NCBI GenBank assembly: GCA_009823505.1
Contig: VZQC01008831.1
Span: forward strand, 163,790-227,789
Reading direction: 5' to 3'
DNA from: Rhizomys pruinosus
Taxonomy: Eukaryota > Chordata > Mammalia > Rodentia > Spalacidae
Length of the DNA: 64,000 nt
Shown here one piece after another: positions 61,447 through 64,000 of this stretch. Both the position numbers and the translations under genes were made by a program. Under the pieces are notes generated by a model, which saw only the letters and a program-made list of their open reading frames with translations, made no database searches and had not been told where the DNA came from. Every line of letters starts with the position of its first letter. Positions within the stretch are counted from its first letter, which is position 1.

Positions 61447-61519
61447 TCACCCTTGTGAAATATTTCATGGTTCTAGTCAGTGTGGTTCTTTCCATTCTCA
61501 AAGATGACATTTCTCTTTG

Positions 61520-61628
61520 GAAAAAAATATATATTGTGCATGTGTGTTTTGCCTGCATGTTTATACATGCACCATATGCATAAATGTCCATCAAGGCCAC
61601 TGAGGCCACTGAACCATCTCTCCAGTCC
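61520..61628 (-). mobile_element. B2 SINE, antisense, large internal deletion
   Basis: 'gcatgtgtgttttgcctgca' tail region joins directly to 'gaaccatctctccagtcc'; about half the element is missing. Confidence 0.65.
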
Positions 61629-61704
61629 TTCTCTTAAATTTTTAAATAGAAATTAATTTAATTTATAACTCCTGGCTATATAGTTAATTTTCATGTGCAT
61701 CATA

Positions 61705-61860
61705 TTTAAGTTTGTTTTGAGACAAGGACACTTTCTGTATCCTAGTCTGGACTGGAATTCCCTATGTAGCCCTGGCTGGCCTTGAGCACATGGCAATTTT
61801 CCTGCCTCAGCCTCCCAAGTACTGAAATTACATGTATTAGCCACCATGTTCAGTTCCAGG
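61705..61860 (-). mobile_element. B1 SINE, antisense (old)
   Basis: 'ccctatgtagccctggctgg' and 'cctgcctcagcctcccaagt'. Confidence 0.75.
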
Positions 61861-61900
61861 TTACTTTTTAAACTTGATCATAGGAATTTTAAAGACCTGA

Positions 61901-62108
61901 GGCTGGAGAGATAGTTAACACCACTGGCTACCCTTGCAGAGGACCCAGGTTCATTTCCCAGCACCTACATAGAGGATAACAACCATCTGTAACTCTAGTC
62001 CCAAGGGATCCAATGCCCTTTTCTGGGCTCTTCAGGCACTGCACCCATGTAGTACACTTACATACATGCAGGCAAAACACTGACATGTAAAAAAATAAAT
62101 AAGCATCT
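61901..62108 (+). mobile_element. B2 SINE
   Basis: 'gaggctggagagatagttaa', 'aggacccaggttcatttccc' and 'aaaaaataaataagcatc'. Confidence 0.85.
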
Positions 62109-62109
62109 T

Positions 62110-63165
62110 TTTAGTATATATTTAATTGAATTTTTATGCATTTCATAAATACATCTTAATCATATTTAGAACCTCTCCCCTATCTGTACCCCCATAGCCT
62201 GCCTAAAGGATTTCACACATTCTGTTATATATGTTAAGGTGTAGTAAGTCAAGTTCATGTACCCAAATGTCCCTCGGTGTGAGTTCATCCACTGGAGCCT
62301 GTTCAGCTTTTCTAGAGTCACTCCCTTAAAGACCAATTCTCCCTCACCCAGCAGTGATCAGCTGCCAATAGTTTCTTGGCTAAGGTTGGGGCCTGCTGCC
62401 CATTTCATCAGTATATGCTGGGTTTTATATGGTTGAGTTTGCATGTATCTTGGGCATACTGTCACCATTGCTGTAAGTTCACATGAGCAAGTTCTCAGAA
62501 GCCTAGAAAACTCTTACTTGTGGTCATCCACCACCTCTGGCTCTTACAGTCTTTCTGCCCCTTCTTCCACAGTGTTTCCCGAGGACTGGGTGAGTGAGGC
62601 TTAATATAGTAGTCTTAACCAGGCTCACACACTTTACAGTCTCTTATTCTGTACACTTTGGCCAGTTGTAGCCTTCTGTGTTCATCTCCTTCTGTTGCAT
62701 GAGGAAGCTTCACTGGTGAGATTTTGAGAGATGGATTAGTATTCTCTCTGCTACCTGTTCCATTATGTTGTGTGAGCCTTAGGTGGAGCAGTTCCATTAT
62801 AGATGTGTCACTTAGGGCTGGGCATCACACAGACACTTATTTTCTATGTGTGACCAGTGATGGAAGTCTGTAATAGTCTCTATTTGTTGCAAAAGAAGCT
62901 TCTTTGATGACTGGTAACAGGTATACTTGTTTGTAAATATAAGGATCCATATACAGCATACAGTAAGAAATTATGTTTGTCTAGGGATGTGACAGACGTA
63001 GGTTTTTCTCTAATATCTATGACCCCTCCACAAATGTATGTATGTTTACAGTTCCACACCTGAGTTGCCTCTCATTGAGAGGGCTTTAAGTCTTATTAGA
63101 CAGTTGTTGATTACCCACAAGGCAAAAATGCTAAGACAAAAAGATTTTTAAGGGACTCTAATTAT
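62110..63165 (-). mobile_element. Rodent L1 (Lx-like) 3'UTR, antisense, non-coding
   Basis: 'tgtgagttcatccactggag', 'ggtcatccaccacctctggc', 'cagtctttctgccccttctt' and 'gtgtcacttagggctgggc' parallel the reversed 3'UTR of rodent L1 (Lx). It runs on to 'ggctttaagtcttattagac' at 63090. No ORF2 reading frame persists. Confidence 0.7.
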
Positions 63166-64000
63166 ATCCCAGCCTTTATGTCCCATCAACCATATATAGC
63201 AAGCTATTGGCAGATATTCTTTCAGAAGAAAAGACCTTAAAAGCCCTGGAAAATCTTTTTCCTTGTTAGTCACTTTCCAGAAGGAGTTGTTAATAATTGG
63301 CTCTGAATTTTTCTCCAGAATGATAATCTATTTTTCCCCAGATTTTTCTTCATTCCAAAATACACATGAACTTGATGTAAAAATTTTGCTCAAAGAATAT
63401 ATTATTCCTCTCCAGGGAAATGAAAGCTGCGTGTTTCAACACAAGTTTAGAACTCCTTAAATCAACTATAAATGAAAAAAATGTACCACATCATTATGCT
63501 CCAGAAAAATCACATTCATTGGTTTTCCTGTGGTTATAGTCAGGGTCATACTGAGAGGTAGAATCATAGTGTGTGTGTAGGGGTTACTGAAGAGTTTATT
63601 GCCCACCCCCAACTGTGATTATGTGGGTAAATTCAGAAGCTGCAAAACACGAGCTAAGAGGCCCCAGAAGACACTGTCAAATTAAGATCTTGCCCATTAT
63701 GAGAAAACCCCCCAAAGAAAATATTTTCATGGCAAGAAATGATAAAATGATGTTGTAACATTTCAAGGAAAACAATGAGTGTAACTTCCTTATTATTGTC
63801 ATTTGAATCTCAGGCTGAGCAGTTTTCAGAAGTGAGAAAGACTATGCAGGAAGCTGCTTTGCTTCTCTGCTTATATAAATCCTCCACATTTGAGCAAATT
63901 TCCATTTTATCCTTAAGATGGGTTCAAAACAGAAGAGCCTTTATTTCTAGGTACAGGATATAAAAATGTAAAGTGTTTCTGTAGCTAAGGTTCATTCAGA
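63166..64000. other. No gene or clear repeat seen (window end)
   Basis: Presumed intron. Frames at 63263-63460 and 63775-63963 show no domain or splice context. Confidence 0.4.

Noticed and set aside
1..64000. A previously undescribed multi-gene system
   Set aside because: I found no cluster of conserved frames, operon-like layout, or new structured RNA. The content is explained by one candidate first exon plus intronic/intergenic repeats.

Overview
This window looks like non-coding nuclear DNA from a muroid rodent. The evidence is the dense mix of B1, B2, B3, B4 and ID SINEs, with rodent LINE-1 3' ends, MaLR-type (ERVL) LTRs and long CA/TG microsatellites. The B1 and B2 copies differ in detail from the mouse and rat forms I know: the recent B1 copies read 'ggggctacagggagaccctgtctc', and the youngest B2 copies carry a 17-bp internal duplication. 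I therefore favour a muroid outside Mus/Rattus and do not name a species. Two N characters (5681, 19189), both at microsatellite edges, suggest a draft assembly.

Only one place looks like a gene. A CpG-rich promoter at about 10140-10480, with a palindromic CRE (TGACGTCA) and an E-box, leads into a candidate first exon on the + strand. That exon ends in a Kozak-context ATG followed by one G and a strong splice donor (ATGG|GTAAGC, exon end 10485). I could not identify the gene. I recognise no later exon, so the roughly 53 kb after it is probably intron 1 and the first 10 kb is upstream intergenic DNA. The longer open frames I examined run through repeats, CA/TG tracts or the CpG island, and none resembles a conserved protein.

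Layout: 1-10 kb is upstream flank with nested SINEs, a B2 split by a MaLR LTR (1727-2092), an ERVK-type solo LTR with a perfect 6-bp target duplication (7489-7896) and an adjoining hAT-type MITE. 10-12 kb is the CpG island and start of the intron. 12-47 kb is intronic sequence with many SINEs, old L1M pieces, several MaLR LTRs and microsatellites. 47-57 kb holds a solo MaLR LTR and a nearly complete non-autonomous MaLR provirus on the - strand (54390-56436). 57-64 kb has more SINEs and a rodent L1 3'UTR block (61.3-63.2 kb).

I found no protein-coding system, CRISPR array or previously undescribed machinery. The interest lies in repeat history: target-site duplications that order insertions, a lineage-specific B2 variant, a poly(A)-only insertion, and a site hit repeatedly by SINEs. 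Family names are from memory of repeat consensus sequences; RepeatMasker would be decisive.
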